From Haloarcula nitratireducens (GTDB taxonomy: Archaea > Halobacteriota > Halobacteria > Halobacteriales > Haloarculaceae), in assembly GCF_019599505.1 (NCBI RefSeq), contig NZ_RKLT01000003.1, forward strand, positions 1 through 64,000: 64,000 nucleotides of DNA, in the 5' to 3' direction. Position numbers and translations under genes: made by a program. The notes under the pieces were generated by a model, which was given only the letters and a program-made list of their open reading frames with translations, was not told the DNA's origin and did not search any database. Position 1 is the first letter of the stretch. Each line of letters opens with the position of its first letter. This document shows, piece by piece, positions 7,840 to 17,402 of the stretch.

Positions 7840-9432
7840 TCACCACGTCTCGAAGACGGCTTCGAGCAGTTTCCGCTCGCCGGCGCGGAGGTGCTGGTGG
7901 AACGTCGAGGGGCAGATGTCCATCGATTCGGCCAGTTCCTCGCCCGAGATGTCGCGGGGCCACTCGAAGAAGCCGCCGAGATACCCCTTGCGCAGCGCCG
8001 TCAACTGGCGGTTGGTCAACTCGTCTTCGAGCGTGGCGAGAAACGCCTGCCGCGACATCGGCGGTTCGTCGCGGTCACGGACCGACAGCAGGTCCGTCCC
8101 GGGGTAGGCGTCCCGGACGTGTTCGACGACGGCGCGGGTCTCGGTGGCGGCCGGAAGCACCGCGGTGACGACGGCGTGGTCGGGCGTGACGACGATGTCG
8201 CGTGTCTCGGCCCCTCGATCGGCCAGTAGCGAGACGACGGGCGGGTCCGCGACGGCGAACTCGAACAGCGACGTCGACTCCGTCGTCGAGACGTGCGTGA
8301 CGGCGCTGACCTGCGGGTGGTCGGCGGCCGTCGCACACACCGCCGTGGGGTCGTCGGTCTCGACGAGGAAGAACATCGCCGACTCCTCGTCGCCCGCGAC
8401 GCTGCCGCCGTACTCCATCCGACAGCCCAGTTCGCGGGCCAGCGAGAGGAAGAAGACGTCGTCGTCGCGTATCTGGAGCTCCAGTTCGGTGAAGTTGTCC
8501 GCCCTGAGCAGGCGGCTGGTCTCCGTCGCGTCGATCGCCGTCGAGACCGCCTGTCCGACGGCTCCGAGGACGGCCCGTTCGCGCGGGTCGAACACGTCGC
8601 CTCTGTCGGCGTACACCGTGAGCACGCCGTACAGGGACTCGCCCGCGACGAGCGGAACAGCCGCCAGCGACGCGACGTCCTCGCCCGCGAGTTCGCGGTG
8701 GACGGCGCGTATCTCACCGGTCTCGACCTGAATCGCTTCAGTTCGGGCGGCGACCGCGACGGGGTCGTCGTCGGTCATCGGGATGCCGACGTCCGTCCCG
8801 TCGCCGTCGGGTCCGGCAGTCGACACCGCCGCCGGGCGAAGCGTCTCGTCGCGGACGTCGAACTCGGCGATCCACGCGAAGCGGTACGAATCCACGGACG
8901 CCAGCCGGTCGACGACCGCCTGCTGGATCTCCGAGCGCGACCCCGCGGTCATCACATCGCCGACGACCGCCGTGACGAGTCCGTCGAGTCGGTCGAGGAG
9001 GTGTTCCAGTTTCGAGCGCTCCGCTTGCAACTGCTCACTGCGGCGCTCGGCGTCCAACTCCGCTAGTTTCCGCTGTGTGATGTCGACGTGCGCGACGACG
9101 ACGCTGCCCGCTTCCTCGGGCGGCAACGGCGCGACGCGCATCAGAAACCACTGTTTCTCTTCGGCCGTGTGACACGGGTACTCCAAGGTGAAGAGGTCCC
9201 GATCGCCGTCCATGACCGCCTTCAGCCCCGCGACGGCCTCGGCGGCGTACTCGTCGGCTTCGACGTCCGTCGTCTCGAAGTAGTTCACCCCCTGCATGTC
9301 GCCGTTGTCCACCCCGGCGAACTCCCGCCAGGCGCGGTTCGTCACGAGGATCGTGCCGTCGTCGTCGAGGACGGCGACGTTGATGGGCAGCGTATCGAGC
9401 GTCGCACGCGCGAGTGTCTCTGGTGGCTTCAT
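7840..9432 (-). CDS. bat: Bat-like PAS-GAF-HTH_10 transcriptional regulator
   Basis: Regulator of 530 residues. A PAS domain (about 10-125, VAVLDDDGTILVTNRAWREF) is followed by a coiled linker, a GAF domain (about 150-305), a bacterio-opsin-activator middle domain, and a C-terminal HTH_10 (about 470-526, LTNRQLTALRKGYLGGFFEWPR). The architecture is that of Halobacterium Bat, which activates bop, brp and crtB1 in response to light and low oxygen. Its position directly upstream of crtB supports a carotenoid/retinal role. The bat symbol is by similarity, since haloarchaea carry several paralogues. The next plus-strand gene is divergent. Confidence 0.8.
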   Translation of the reverse strand: MKPPETLARATLDTLPINVAVLDDDGTILVTNRAWREFAGVDNGDMQGVNYFETTDVEADEYAAEAVAGLKAVMDGDRDLFTLEYPCHTAEEKQWFLMRVAPLPPEEAGSVVVAHVDITQRKLAELDAERRSEQLQAERSKLEHLLDRLDGLVTAVVGDVMTAGSRSEIQQAVVDRLASVDSYRFAWIAEFDVRDETLRPAAVSTAGPDGDGTDVGIPMTDDDPVAVAARTEAIQVETGEIRAVHRELAGEDVASLAAVPLVAGESLYGVLTVYADRGDVFDPRERAVLGAVGQAVSTAIDATETSRLLRADNFTELELQIRDDDVFFLSLARELGCRMEYGGSVAGDEESAMFFLVETDDPTAVCATAADHPQVSAVTHVSTTESTSLFEFAVADPPVVSLLADRGAETRDIVVTPDHAVVTAVLPAATETRAVVEHVRDAYPGTDLLSVRDRDEPPMSRQAFLATLEDELTNRQLTALRKGYLGGFFEWPRDISGEELAESMDICPSTFHQHLRAGERKLLEAVFETW

Positions 9433-9589
9433 CGCGGTAGTTCCGGCGCAGGTGGGCCGATAGCAGGTGTAATGGCGGCATCCGAATAAACGTGTGGACG
9501 GCCGGCCCCATCAGATGGGTATCGAGAACGTCCCCCGAGTAGTTGCCCGGGCGGAAAAATCTATACCGTGGCGGACGCTATCTCGGCGT

Positions 9590-9865
9590 ATGTTCGGCTC
9601 CCGGACAGACCGGGAGATGGTGACCTGCATCGCCTGCGGGGAACGCCTCTCGCGGTCGGACGCCCGCGAATACGACAAACACGGCGACCGATGGGACCGC
9701 CGCGATAAGACCTTCGAGTACGTCTGTAAGACCTGTTTCGGCGAGATGTCCCGCCACCCGAGAGGCGACCTCGAAGCGACGCTCGACGCCGCCGGAGCCG
9801 GGGAGACCGACCGCGAGACGTTTCTGGAGCAGTTCCGAGAGCTGTCTCGGAACGAGTCGGAGTGA
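9590..9865 (+). CDS. Small haloarchaeal zinc-finger protein, function unknown
   Basis: Protein of 91 residues starting MFGSRTDREMVTC. Two CxxC pairs (CIAC near residue 12 and CKTC near 46) suggest one treble-clef or ribbon-type zinc site. The C-terminal half is acidic and helical. The ATG at 9590 lies 28 bp from an AAAAATCTATA promoter element (9555-9565), so it is preferred over upstream in-frame codons. It is conserved in my recollection of haloarchaeal genomes but has no assigned role. It precedes the RNB ribonuclease by 66 bp. Confidence 0.75.
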   Translation: MFGSRTDREMVTCIACGERLSRSDAREYDKHGDRWDRRDKTFEYVCKTCFGEMSRHPRGDLEATLDAAGAGETDRETFLEQFRELSRNESE

Positions 9866-9931
9866 GCGCGAGCGACCCGCCGAGATCACCACCCCGACAG
9901 TCCTAACTACACCGTGGGCGTAGCCGGGGGC

Positions 9932-11260
9932 ATGACCACCGAAGACGCCCAGGCGGCCGCCGGGACGCCGGAGGGGCAGGGCCCCGTCGAGATCGACGAG
10001 GAGGTCGCCCGCCATATGGAGAACAAACGCGAGGAACTGTTCGAGAAGTTCGGCATCCGCGACGAGTTCCCGCCCGAGGTCCTCGAAGAGGCCGAGAAGC
10101 GCACCCAGGAAGTACAGGCCGAGATCCAGGACGAGGGCGAGGAGCGCCGAGACCTCCGCGACCTGACGACGTGGACGACCGACCCCATCGACGCCCAGGA
10201 CTTCGACGACGCCATCTCCGTCGAGGAGCGCGACGACGAGTACGTCCTGTGGGTCCACATCGCCGACGTGACCCACTACGTCAACCCCGACACCGCGATG
10301 TGGGACGAGGCCGTCGAGCGCGGCAACACCGTCTATCTGCCCGGCTACACCATCCACATGCTCCCGCCGGTGCTCGCGGAGACCGTCTGCTCGCTGGTCC
10401 CCAACGAGGATCGACTGGCCCACACCGTCGAGATGCACCTCGACAAGGAGGATCTGGGCTACGACGAGATCGAGATCTACAAGTCCATCATCGAGAGCGA
10501 CGCCCGCCTGACCTACACCGAGGCCGAGAACCTGCTGGACGACCCCGACAGCGCCGGCGACCACTTAGAAGACGATAGCGTCGATCTCGCGGAGAAGACC
10601 CGCGAGGTCTGGGAGCTGGCCGACCGGATGCACGAGCAGCGCAAGGAGGAGGGGTCGCTCGTCCTCAACCCCGCGCGGGACCGCGCCCACACCATCATCG
10701 AGGAGTGCATGCTCAAGGCCAACAAGGCCGTCACGCACGAGCTCATGTGGGGCCGCGGCGTCGAGGCGATGTATCGGGTCCACCCGCAACCCAGCCCCGA
10801 CGAGTGGGACGAGGCGCTGGTCGAGATTCAGGAACTCGACGGCGTCTCCATCCCCGGGTCGGCGTGGGACGACCCGCGCAAGGCCGTCAACGCGACGCTC
10901 GAAGACGCCCCCCAGCGCCAGCTCGATAAGATCCAGTGGGCCGTGATGAAGGTGATGCCCCGCGCGAAGTACATGAACGACCCCTTCGGCGGCCACCACG
11001 CGCTGAACTTCGAGATATACGGACACTTCACCTCGCCCATCCGCCGGCTCTCGGACCTCATCAACCACTGGATCGTCTACACCAACGACGTGCCCGAGGA
11101 CCTCGTGGCGCTCTGTGACCGGGCCAGCGACCGACAGAAGGATGCCGAACAGTGCGAGCGCGAGTACAAGCAGTTCTTAGAGGAGATCGGGCTGGACCCG
11201 TCGGCGGTGAACAACCGCGGTATCGAGGTCGTCGACGAGGACGAGGAAGCGGAAGAGTAG
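9932..11260 (+). CDS. RNB-domain ribonuclease (RNase R/II family)
   Basis: Exoribonuclease-like protein of 442 residues consisting of a short helical N-terminus and an RNB catalytic domain. The hallmark DPIDAQDFDDA (about residues 83-93) supplies the metal-binding aspartates. HIADVTHYV and GHFTSPIRRLSDLINHW are further RNB signatures. It lacks the cold-shock and S1 RNA-binding domains of bacterial RNase R, as haloarchaeal versions do. The expected activity is 3'-5' RNA degradation. The ATG at 9932 is preferred over an in-frame codon at 9914. Confidence 0.9.
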   Translation: MTTEDAQAAAGTPEGQGPVEIDEEVARHMENKREELFEKFGIRDEFPPEVLEEAEKRTQEVQAEIQDEGEERRDLRDLTTWTTDPIDAQDFDDAISVEERDDEYVLWVHIADVTHYVNPDTAMWDEAVERGNTVYLPGYTIHMLPPVLAETVCSLVPNEDRLAHTVEMHLDKEDLGYDEIEIYKSIIESDARLTYTEAENLLDDPDSAGDHLEDDSVDLAEKTREVWELADRMHEQRKEEGSLVLNPARDRAHTIIEECMLKANKAVTHELMWGRGVEAMYRVHPQPSPDEWDEALVEIQELDGVSIPGSAWDDPRKAVNATLEDAPQRQLDKIQWAVMKVMPRAKYMNDPFGGHHALNFEIYGHFTSPIRRLSDLINHWIVYTNDVPEDLVALCDRASDRQKDAEQCEREYKQFLEEIGLDPSAVNNRGIEVVDEDEEAEE

Positions 11261-11264
11261 CGAA

Positions 11265-11621
11265 TCAGGACGACGCTTCGCCCTCGGGGAGGTACTTCCG
11301 ACTCCACTGCCACAGTTCCTCGATGACCGGGCCGAGGTCGGCCCCGGCGTCGGTCAGGGCGTACTCGACGCGAACGGGTTTCGCGTCGATGACGTCGCGG
11401 CTAACGACGCCGGCGGCCTCCAGGTCGTCGAGCGACTCCGAGAGCACCTTATCGGAAATACCCTCGACGGACGCTTTGAGGTCGTTGAAGCCGAGGGGAC
11501 CCTCTCGCTGAAGGATGTGGATCAGGATCGGATGCCACTTCTTGCCCAGGATCGCGGTCGCCCGGCGGAGTTGCCGGCGTTCGCTGACGCGCCGTCCCAC
11601 CCCCTCCCCATCGGAGTCCAT
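11265..11621 (-). CDS. HxlR-family winged-helix regulator
   Basis: Regulator of 118 residues with the HxlR/DUF24 pattern: RRATAILGKKWHPILIHIL, then GPLGFNDLKASVEGISDKVLSESLDDLEAAGVVSR and a wing containing VEYALTDAG. It lacks the usual N-terminal Cys of redox-sensing members. The start at 11621 is chosen; a longer form from 11648 is possible. It is convergent with the RNB gene (4-bp gap) and divergent from the ABC exporter operon at 11714, which it may control. Confidence 0.82.
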   Translation of the reverse strand: MDSDGEGVGRRVSERRQLRRATAILGKKWHPILIHILQREGPLGFNDLKASVEGISDKVLSESLDDLEAAGVVSRDVIDAKPVRVEYALTDAGADLGPVIEELWQWSRKYLPEGEASS

Positions 11622-11713
11622 GCTTTCGCGTTCAGGTGGGCCGAACATATAGGTACTGGCGGCGGTCGGGCAAGTGGACAAGACCTATTGAGCGGTCGGT
11701 CGGCATCGGAACT

Positions 11714-12463
11714 ATGTGCCCTCCACCAGCGATCGCCACGGAGAACCTGACCAAGCGTTACGGCGACGCCGCTGCCGTCACCGACCTCGACCTGACCGTC
11801 GAGTCGGGCGAGGTGTTCGGCTTCCTCGGCCCGAACGGGGCCGGCAAGACCTCGACCATCCGCATCCTGACGACGCTGACCGAACCCACCTCGGGGTCGG
11901 CCCGCGTCGCCGGCCACTCGGTGAGCGACCGCGCGAGCGTCGTCGAACACATCGGCGTCTTACCCGAGGAGCCGCCGCTGTACGAGGAACTCACCGGCCG
12001 CGAGCAACTGGAGTACATCGCCGGGTTACGCGGCTACGAGAACTGGGACCGCGTCGAATCCCTCCTCGAACGGTTCGGTCTCGCCGAGGACGCCGACCGC
12101 CGCGTCGGGACGTACTCGAAGGGGATGAAACAGAAGGTCGGGCTCGTCCAGGCGCTGTTACACGAACCCGAGGTGCTCTTTCTGGACGAACCGACCAGCG
12201 GTCTCGACCCGCGGGCGGCCCGGACGGTGCGTGACACCATCAGCGAGGTCGCCGCGGCCGACACCACCGTCTTCCTCTCGACGCACATCCTCCCGGTCGT
12301 CGAGGAACTGGCCGACACCGTCGGCGTGCTCTACGACGGCGACCTCGTGGCCGAGGGCGCACCGGCCGACCTGACCGACGACGTCGAGGCCGGCAGCACG
12401 CTCGAAGACGTGTTCCTCGACGTGACGAGCGAACAGGAGCACGAGCGACCGGCGAGACGATGA
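11714..12463 (+). CDS. ABC exporter ATP-binding protein
   Basis: ATPase of 249 residues in the CcmA/DrrA-like class. Walker A is GPNGAGKTS, the signature is YSKGMKQKVGL, and Walker B is VLFLDEPTSGLDP with the switch His in STHI. The ATG at 11714 gives the usual N-terminus. Its stop overlaps the ATG of the next gene (ATGA at 12460), so the ATPase and permease are translationally coupled. The substrate is unknown. A divergent HxlR regulator lies 92 bp upstream. Confidence 0.9.
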   Translation: MCPPPAIATENLTKRYGDAAAVTDLDLTVESGEVFGFLGPNGAGKTSTIRILTTLTEPTSGSARVAGHSVSDRASVVEHIGVLPEEPPLYEELTGREQLEYIAGLRGYENWDRVESLLERFGLAEDADRRVGTYSKGMKQKVGLVQALLHEPEVLFLDEPTSGLDPRAARTVRDTISEVAAADTTVFLSTHILPVVEELADTVGVLYDGDLVAEGAPADLTDDVEAGSTLEDVFLDVTSEQEHERPARR

Positions 12464-14079
12464 CGCGGCCGAACGCCCGCCGCGTCCGCCTCGTCGCCCG
12501 GACCGAACTGCGCCGGACGTGGCGCAACCTCCGCGAGAGCACCCGCGGCGTCGTCATGCTGCTCGGTGGCGGACTCATGGTTCCCCTGTACAGCCTGGGG
12601 ATGGGGGCGCTCGCGTACTTCGGCGGGAGCGCGCTCGCGGAGACCGGTATCCGGCAGCTGCGCTCGGCCGCACTGAGCGTGCTGGCGATGCTGCTCGCGC
12701 TCGTCGTCTTCGTCGAACTCCAGCGCTCGGCGAAGCAGGTCGGGGAGCCCGACGGGCTCGACGGCCTACTGACCACGATTCCCTACGTCGACGTGCTCGC
12801 GGGCGTCCTCACCGCCGAGTTCGCCCGGATACTGGGCGCGCTCGGACTGCCGTTGCTCGCGCTCGCCGTCGGGCTGACGGCCGGGACCGGCCGCCCGCTC
12901 GTCTTCCCGATCGTCCTGCTGACGACGCTGCTCGTCACCGCGCTGGGCGCGCTCCTCGGCTACGCCGGCGGGCTGACGGTGAAACTCGCCGCCGCTCGCT
13001 CGGCGTTCGTCGCCCGGCACCGCGCCAGCGTCGGCTCGATCGCCTCGATAGGTCTCGTCGTCGGCTGGATCGGTCTCTCGACGGTGTCGTCCGTTCAACG
13101 GTCGGTACTCCGTGCGGTCACCCACTCGCCGCTCGCCTGGGTCACCGACGTCGTCCTCGTCGCGTTGCCGAACGTGTCGGCCTCCCCGCTGGCGGCGGCC
13201 GGCGGTTGGGCACTCCTCCTCGGGAGCGTCGTCGCCGCCGCCGTCGGGACCAAGTGGCTCGCCCGAGCGGTCTGGTACGTCGACCCCGTACAGCCCGACC
13301 GCGAGTTCGACGCGGACGAGCGGACGCTCTCCGACCGCCTCCTCACCGGCCGCGTCTCGACGGCGACCCGCGTGGTCGCCCAGAAGTCCTGGCTCCGGGC
13401 GAAGCGCTCGCCGTTCACCGTCCAGTTCGCCGTCGCGCCGCTGTTCCTGCTCGTCTATCGGGGCCGGTTCCTGCTGACCGGCGGTCCGGTCCCGGCGACG
13501 CTCCCGCTGACGGCGGGACTGGCGAGCGCCTCGGCGTTCGGCGCGGCGTTCACGCTCAACCCGCTCGGCGGCGAGGAGCGCGTCCTCCCGCTGACGCTGA
13601 CGGCCGACGTCTCCGGCCGGGAGTTCGTCACTGGCCTCGTCCTCGCGGGCGTCCTCCCCGGGCTCCCCGTGACGATGGCCCTCGTCGGCGGTCTCGGCGT
13701 CGTCGCCGGGCTCGGACCGGCCGCGCTCGGTACCGTCCTCGCCGCTGCGTCCGTCGCGACGCTCGCCGCCCCCGCGGTCGCCGCCGGGACGGGCATCGTC
13801 TTCCCGAAGTTCGAGACCTCGTCGGTCCACGGCCGCGAGGTGACCGTCCCCAGCAGCTGGGCGTTCCTGTCGTACTTCGCCCTCCTCGCCGTCGCCGTCC
13901 TCCCGACGAGCGCGGCGTTCCTGTTCGCCGTCGATCCGCCGTTCTCGGTCTCTTTTCCGGTCGAAACGCCGCTCTTACTCGGCGTCGGCTTCGGCGTCAC
14001 CGCCGTCCTCCTCGGTGCGATCGGCGGCCTCGGCTACCGCTACGCCGCGAACCGCGTCGCAACCTACCGCCTCCCCTGA
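12460..14079 (+). CDS. ABC-2-like exporter permease, large hydrophobic subunit
   Basis: Membrane protein of 539 residues with about ten to twelve hydrophobic segments, mostly from residue 30 onward. A short soluble stretch near residues 280-320 (PDREFDADERTLSDRLL) contains polar charged sequence. It overlaps the ATPase gene by four bases and must be its membrane partner. The family is large haloarchaeal ABC permease-like proteins of unknown substrate. Confidence 0.85.
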   Translation: MTRPNARRVRLVARTELRRTWRNLRESTRGVVMLLGGGLMVPLYSLGMGALAYFGGSALAETGIRQLRSAALSVLAMLLALVVFVELQRSAKQVGEPDGLDGLLTTIPYVDVLAGVLTAEFARILGALGLPLLALAVGLTAGTGRPLVFPIVLLTTLLVTALGALLGYAGGLTVKLAAARSAFVARHRASVGSIASIGLVVGWIGLSTVSSVQRSVLRAVTHSPLAWVTDVVLVALPNVSASPLAAAGGWALLLGSVVAAAVGTKWLARAVWYVDPVQPDREFDADERTLSDRLLTGRVSTATRVVAQKSWLRAKRSPFTVQFAVAPLFLLVYRGRFLLTGGPVPATLPLTAGLASASAFGAAFTLNPLGGEERVLPLTLTADVSGREFVTGLVLAGVLPGLPVTMALVGGLGVVAGLGPAALGTVLAAASVATLAAPAVAAGTGIVFPKFETSSVHGREVTVPSSWAFLSYFALLAVAVLPTSAAFLFAVDPPFSVSFPVETPLLLGVGFGVTAVLLGAIGGLGYRYAANRVATYRLP

Positions 14080-14085
14080 CCCGGC

Positions 14086-14703
14086 TCAGCAGGTCGGCTT
14101 CGGGTCCAGTCCCATCTCGGTCAGCGTCTCGGCGTACTCCTCGTACGCGACGTCGATAGCCTCGACAGCCGCGTCTCGGGCCGTCTCGCGGCCCTCGTCG
14201 TCGAGTTCCGCGAGCGCGTCTCGCGCCGGATCGAGGTCGCTCGCGGCGGTCCGCATCTCTCGGAACGCGTCGGCGCTGCCCTCGTCGGCCTCGTTGACGA
14301 AGAAGCTCACCACCTGCAGGTAGAACCGGTCGGCGACCAGCGGAGACGCCACGAGTCCCGCTCCGATTTGTTCGGCCGTTCCGTCGACGGTTTCGAGATG
14401 CGCCGAGAGCGCGTCCGTCTCGGCGTCGGCCGTCGTCACGTCGTCCCTCGGAATACGGTCGGCCCGCTCGCTCGCCGCCGACGCCGCGGCGTCGAACGCG
14501 TCCGCGATCGCACCTTCGCTCTCGTCGGCCCACGCGGCCAGCGCGCTCGCTCTCCCGCGTTCGCGCGTGACCGCGGCCTCGCGGACGGCATCGCTCGTCA
14601 GGTCCGCGCCCGTCACCGCGACGAGCAGCTTGTCCGACCCCAGTCGCTCCAGTCCGCTCGCGCTCGCCTCTCGCACCGCGTCGAGTGTGTCGGCCGCGTC
14701 CAT
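14086..14703 (-). CDS. Haloarchaeal all-helical protein, function unknown
   Basis: Acidic, Ala-rich soluble protein of 205 residues without signal peptide or membrane segments. It is predicted helical throughout, ending in MGLDPKPTC with a C-terminal Cys. I recall related haloarchaeal proteins carrying assorted annotations that I do not trust, so no role is proposed. It is convergent with the ABC permease (6-bp gap) and divergent from the rhodanese-MBL gene. Confidence 0.7.
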   Translation of the reverse strand: MDAADTLDAVREASASGLERLGSDKLLVAVTGADLTSDAVREAAVTRERGRASALAAWADESEGAIADAFDAAASAASERADRIPRDDVTTADAETDALSAHLETVDGTAEQIGAGLVASPLVADRFYLQVVSFFVNEADEGSADAFREMRTAASDLDPARDALAELDDEGRETARDAAVEAIDVAYEEYAETLTEMGLDPKPTC

Positions 14704-14773
14704 ACCGACGAGAGGGGCGCTCGACGCATAGAACCCCCGCCCGATTTATCGCCCGTCGGCACCTACTCCGCGT

Positions 14774-15949
14774 ATGGCCGAGGAATACCCCGACCCGCCG
14801 GCCGACCACGCGTCGCTGTCGGCGGCCGACCTGAAACGCCGCCTCGACGCCGGCGACCCCGTTCGCCTGCTGGACGTTCGCGACCGCGACGAGTTCGAGC
14901 AGTGGCGCGTCGACGGGCCGTCGGTGACCGCGACGCAACTGCCGTTCACTAAGTTCCTGCAGGCGAAGGTGACCGACGGCGTGGCCGACCTCGCGGCGGA
15001 GATCGCCGGCGACGGCCCTATCACGGTCGTCTGCGCTCGCGGCGAGTCGAGCGCGTTCGTCGCCGGGCTCCTGACCGACCACGGTTTCGACGCCCGCAAC
15101 CTCGCCGACGGAATGGAGGGCTGGGCGCGTCTCTACGAGAGCCACGAAGTACCCTGCGACGACGCTACCGTCCTCCAGTACCAGCGCCCCTCGTCGGGCT
15201 GTCTCTCGTATCTGCTCGTCAGCGACGGCGACGCCGCCGTCGTCGACCCGCTCCGGGCCTTCACCGACCGCTACGTCGCCGACGCCGCCGACCGCGACGC
15301 CGCGCTCCGCTACGCCGTCGACACCCACGTCCACGCCGACCACGTCAGCGGTCTCCGCGAACTCGCCACGGGCCACGACGTCGAGCCGATGTTGCCGGCC
15401 CGCGCCGCCGACCGCGGCGTCACCTTCGACGTGACCGAACTCGACGACGACGCCGAGGTTTCCGTCGGGTCGGCGGCGCTCGACGCCGTTTCACTGCCCG
15501 GCCACACCACCGGCATGACCGGCTTCGCCGTCGGCGACGTCCTCCTCACCGGCGACAGCGTCTTCGTCGAGAGCGTCGCCCGCCCCGACCTGGAGTCCGA
15601 CGCCGACGGCACCCGCGACCTCGCGCGCTCGCTGTACGAGACGCTGACTCGGCGACTCGCCGACTTCCCAGACGAGACGCTCGTCGCACCCGGACACTAC
15701 TCCGAGAGCGCCGAGCGAGCCGACGATGGGACCTACACCGCCCGCTTGGGCGATATCCGCGAGCGTCTCCCCGCCTTCGAGATGGACCGCGAGACGTTCG
15801 TCGAGCGCATCTGTGCCGACATCCCGCCGCGGCCGGCCAACTTCGAGCGCATCGTCGCCGTCAACCTCGGGACCGACGACGCCGACGAAGGCACCGCCTT
15901 CGAACTCGAACTCGGTCCGAACAACTGCGCGGCCGCGCCGATGGATTAG
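14774..15949 (+). CDS. Rhodanese-metallo-beta-lactamase fusion (persulfide dioxygenase-like)
   Basis: Protein of 391 residues. The N-terminal rhodanese domain (about 15-125) has the active-site loop VVCARGESS with its Cys. The C-terminal metallo-beta-lactamase domain carries THVHADHVSGL, PGHTTGM, TGDSVF and APGH metal-binding elements. Related proteins oxidise glutathione-type persulfides or handle sulfane sulfur. Here rhodanese precedes MBL, the reverse of many bacterial fusions. ATTTATC at 14744-14750 gives a leaderless start at 14774. The stop codon overlaps that of the convergent gene by 3 bp. Confidence 0.88.
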   Translation: MAEEYPDPPADHASLSAADLKRRLDAGDPVRLLDVRDRDEFEQWRVDGPSVTATQLPFTKFLQAKVTDGVADLAAEIAGDGPITVVCARGESSAFVAGLLTDHGFDARNLADGMEGWARLYESHEVPCDDATVLQYQRPSSGCLSYLLVSDGDAAVVDPLRAFTDRYVADAADRDAALRYAVDTHVHADHVSGLRELATGHDVEPMLPARAADRGVTFDVTELDDDAEVSVGSAALDAVSLPGHTTGMTGFAVGDVLLTGDSVFVESVARPDLESDADGTRDLARSLYETLTRRLADFPDETLVAPGHYSESAERADDGTYTARLGDIRERLPAFEMDRETFVERICADIPPRPANFERIVAVNLGTDDADEGTAFELELGPNNCAAAPMD

Positions 15950-16239
15950 AACGGGAGCCGCCGACGGAGCCGGTCGAGCAGCGACGTCTCCTCGTCGGTT
16001 TCGGCCGGCCCGACGACGTCCTCGTCGGGCAGGATGACTGTCCGCTCGCCGTTGTCTTCGACCTCGATGAGACCGTCCTCTTTGAGCGCCGGGAGCGCTC
16101 CCTCGATCTGGTCGATGGTCACCTCCGCCCGCGACCGGATCTCGAACACCGTCATCCCCTCCTCGTGGCGGTCCGCGAGCGCGTCGAGCACCGCGACCTC
16201 CGTCTCGTCCCGGTCGCGATACTCCGGCTTCGCTCTCAT
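15946..16239 (-). CDS. Small winged-helix DNA-binding protein
   Basis: Protein of 97 residues. The core DETEVAVLDALADR, GMTVFEIRSRAEVTIDQIEGAL and LKEDGLIEV reads as a winged helix-turn-helix. The C-terminus is LLDRLRRRLPF. The ATG at 16239 is preferred to in-frame codons up to 16290. It appears to be a conserved haloarchaeal family with no known target. Its stop (TAA at 15946-15948 on the minus strand) shares bases with the TAG of the rhodanese-MBL gene. Confidence 0.75.
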   Translation of the reverse strand: MRAKPEYRDRDETEVAVLDALADRHEEGMTVFEIRSRAEVTIDQIEGALPALKEDGLIEVEDNGERTVILPDEDVVGPAETDEETSLLDRLRRRLPF

Positions 16240-16485
16240 ATGCCCCTCTATACCCGGATGGCTCTTGTCTCTGTCCCTCGGTCCGCCCAAATGAGAATGC
16301 GATCTCGGGACTACTGCGCGGGCCGCCCCTCGAAGCGGCCGCGTCGAGCGGGCATTGCGCCGACTCTATTTCCGCCGGCGGTGGGAGCGTAGCGAGGCGA
16401 CCCCGGTCGCGAATCGCTATCCGCCGGATTACCTCGCGCAGCCGACAGACAGGGTTTAAGTAGGTCACGGCGGCAATCACTGACA

Positions 16486-17364
16486 ATGGGTCTCAAATGT
16501 TCCGTCCTCGGGCACACGTACGGTGAGACCACCGTAGAGCGCGAGCGCGAAGAGCAGGGTAGCGAAGTCGTCATCACCATCCAGGAACGGGAGACCTGCG
16601 AGCGGTGTGGAAAGACGCGTATCGTCTCGGAGAACAAGGAAGTGACCTCGATCGAGACGCCCGCTGACATCGCGGGCGATATGGTCGACGACGGAGACGA
16701 GAGCGAACCGGCAGCCGACGAGGAATCCGCTGCGTCGAGCGACGCCATCGATTCGTTCGCTAACAGCGAGCCGCTGGGGAGTCCGGAGACGGAGACCGAC
16801 GAAGCGGAGCGAGACGACGGCGAAGATTCGGCGTCCCAGCCGGAAACAGCGGCGGGGGCCGACGTCGAGACCGAGACTGAGACCGAGGCGGTCGAACCCG
16901 ACGCCGACGACGCGGAGATCTTAGACGATAGCGACGACGACGACCGACGCGGCGACAGCGAACTGGAGAACCCGACGACGGACGTGACGGTGTCCGACGC
17001 CGAGACGGGGGAGTCGGTCACCGACGACGAGGCCGACCCGGAGACGGACGACGCCGTCATCATCGACGGTGACGAGGACGACGCGGGGGGGACGACCGAC
17101 CGCGAACCCGGGCAGTGGCCCGAGGAGCCGGGCGACGACAGTGAGGACGATGGGTGGCGGCCCGAGACGGATCTGACCGCAGCGGAGCCCGTCGACGGGT
17201 CCGCTGCGGCCGAGTCCGAAGAAGGCGAGGCGATCACCGTGCCGGCGGGGCAGTTCCGCTGTCCGGAGTGCGGGTTCACGACTGGCGTCGAGGCGAGTTC
17301 GCTCAGGGAGGGGGACTTCTGCCCGGAGTGCCACAGAGGCACACTGGTCACCGGTAGCGAGTGA
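16486..17364 (+). CDS. Double zinc-ribbon protein with long acidic linker
   Basis: Protein of 292 residues. The N-terminal domain (1-60) has C, H and CERC residues suggesting a zinc site. It is joined by about 190 residues of Asp/Glu/Thr-rich, probably disordered sequence to a C-terminal zinc ribbon (CPEC at about 262 and CPEC at about 280). Leaderless start: TTTAAG at 16455-16460 lies 29 bp from the ATG. It belongs to an uncharacterised haloarchaeal family. The next gene starts within 40 bp and may be co-transcribed. Confidence 0.8.
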   Translation: MGLKCSVLGHTYGETTVEREREEQGSEVVITIQERETCERCGKTRIVSENKEVTSIETPADIAGDMVDDGDESEPAADEESAASSDAIDSFANSEPLGSPETETDEAERDDGEDSASQPETAAGADVETETETEAVEPDADDAEILDDSDDDDRRGDSELENPTTDVTVSDAETGESVTDDEADPETDDAVIIDGDEDDAGGTTDREPGQWPEEPGDDSEDDGWRPETDLTAAEPVDGSAAAESEEGEAITVPAGQFRCPECGFTTGVEASSLREGDFCPECHRGTLVTGSE

Positions 17365-17402
17365 ACGCAAAGGGTAAGACGGGGCCTCGCAAAACGAAGC
17401 CC

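Noticed and set aside
12519..14159. Plus-strand frame of about 546 codons overlapping the ABC permease
   Set aside because: Extremely Arg-rich and without domain character. The overlapping frame 12460-14079 encodes a normal membrane permease coupled to its ATPase.
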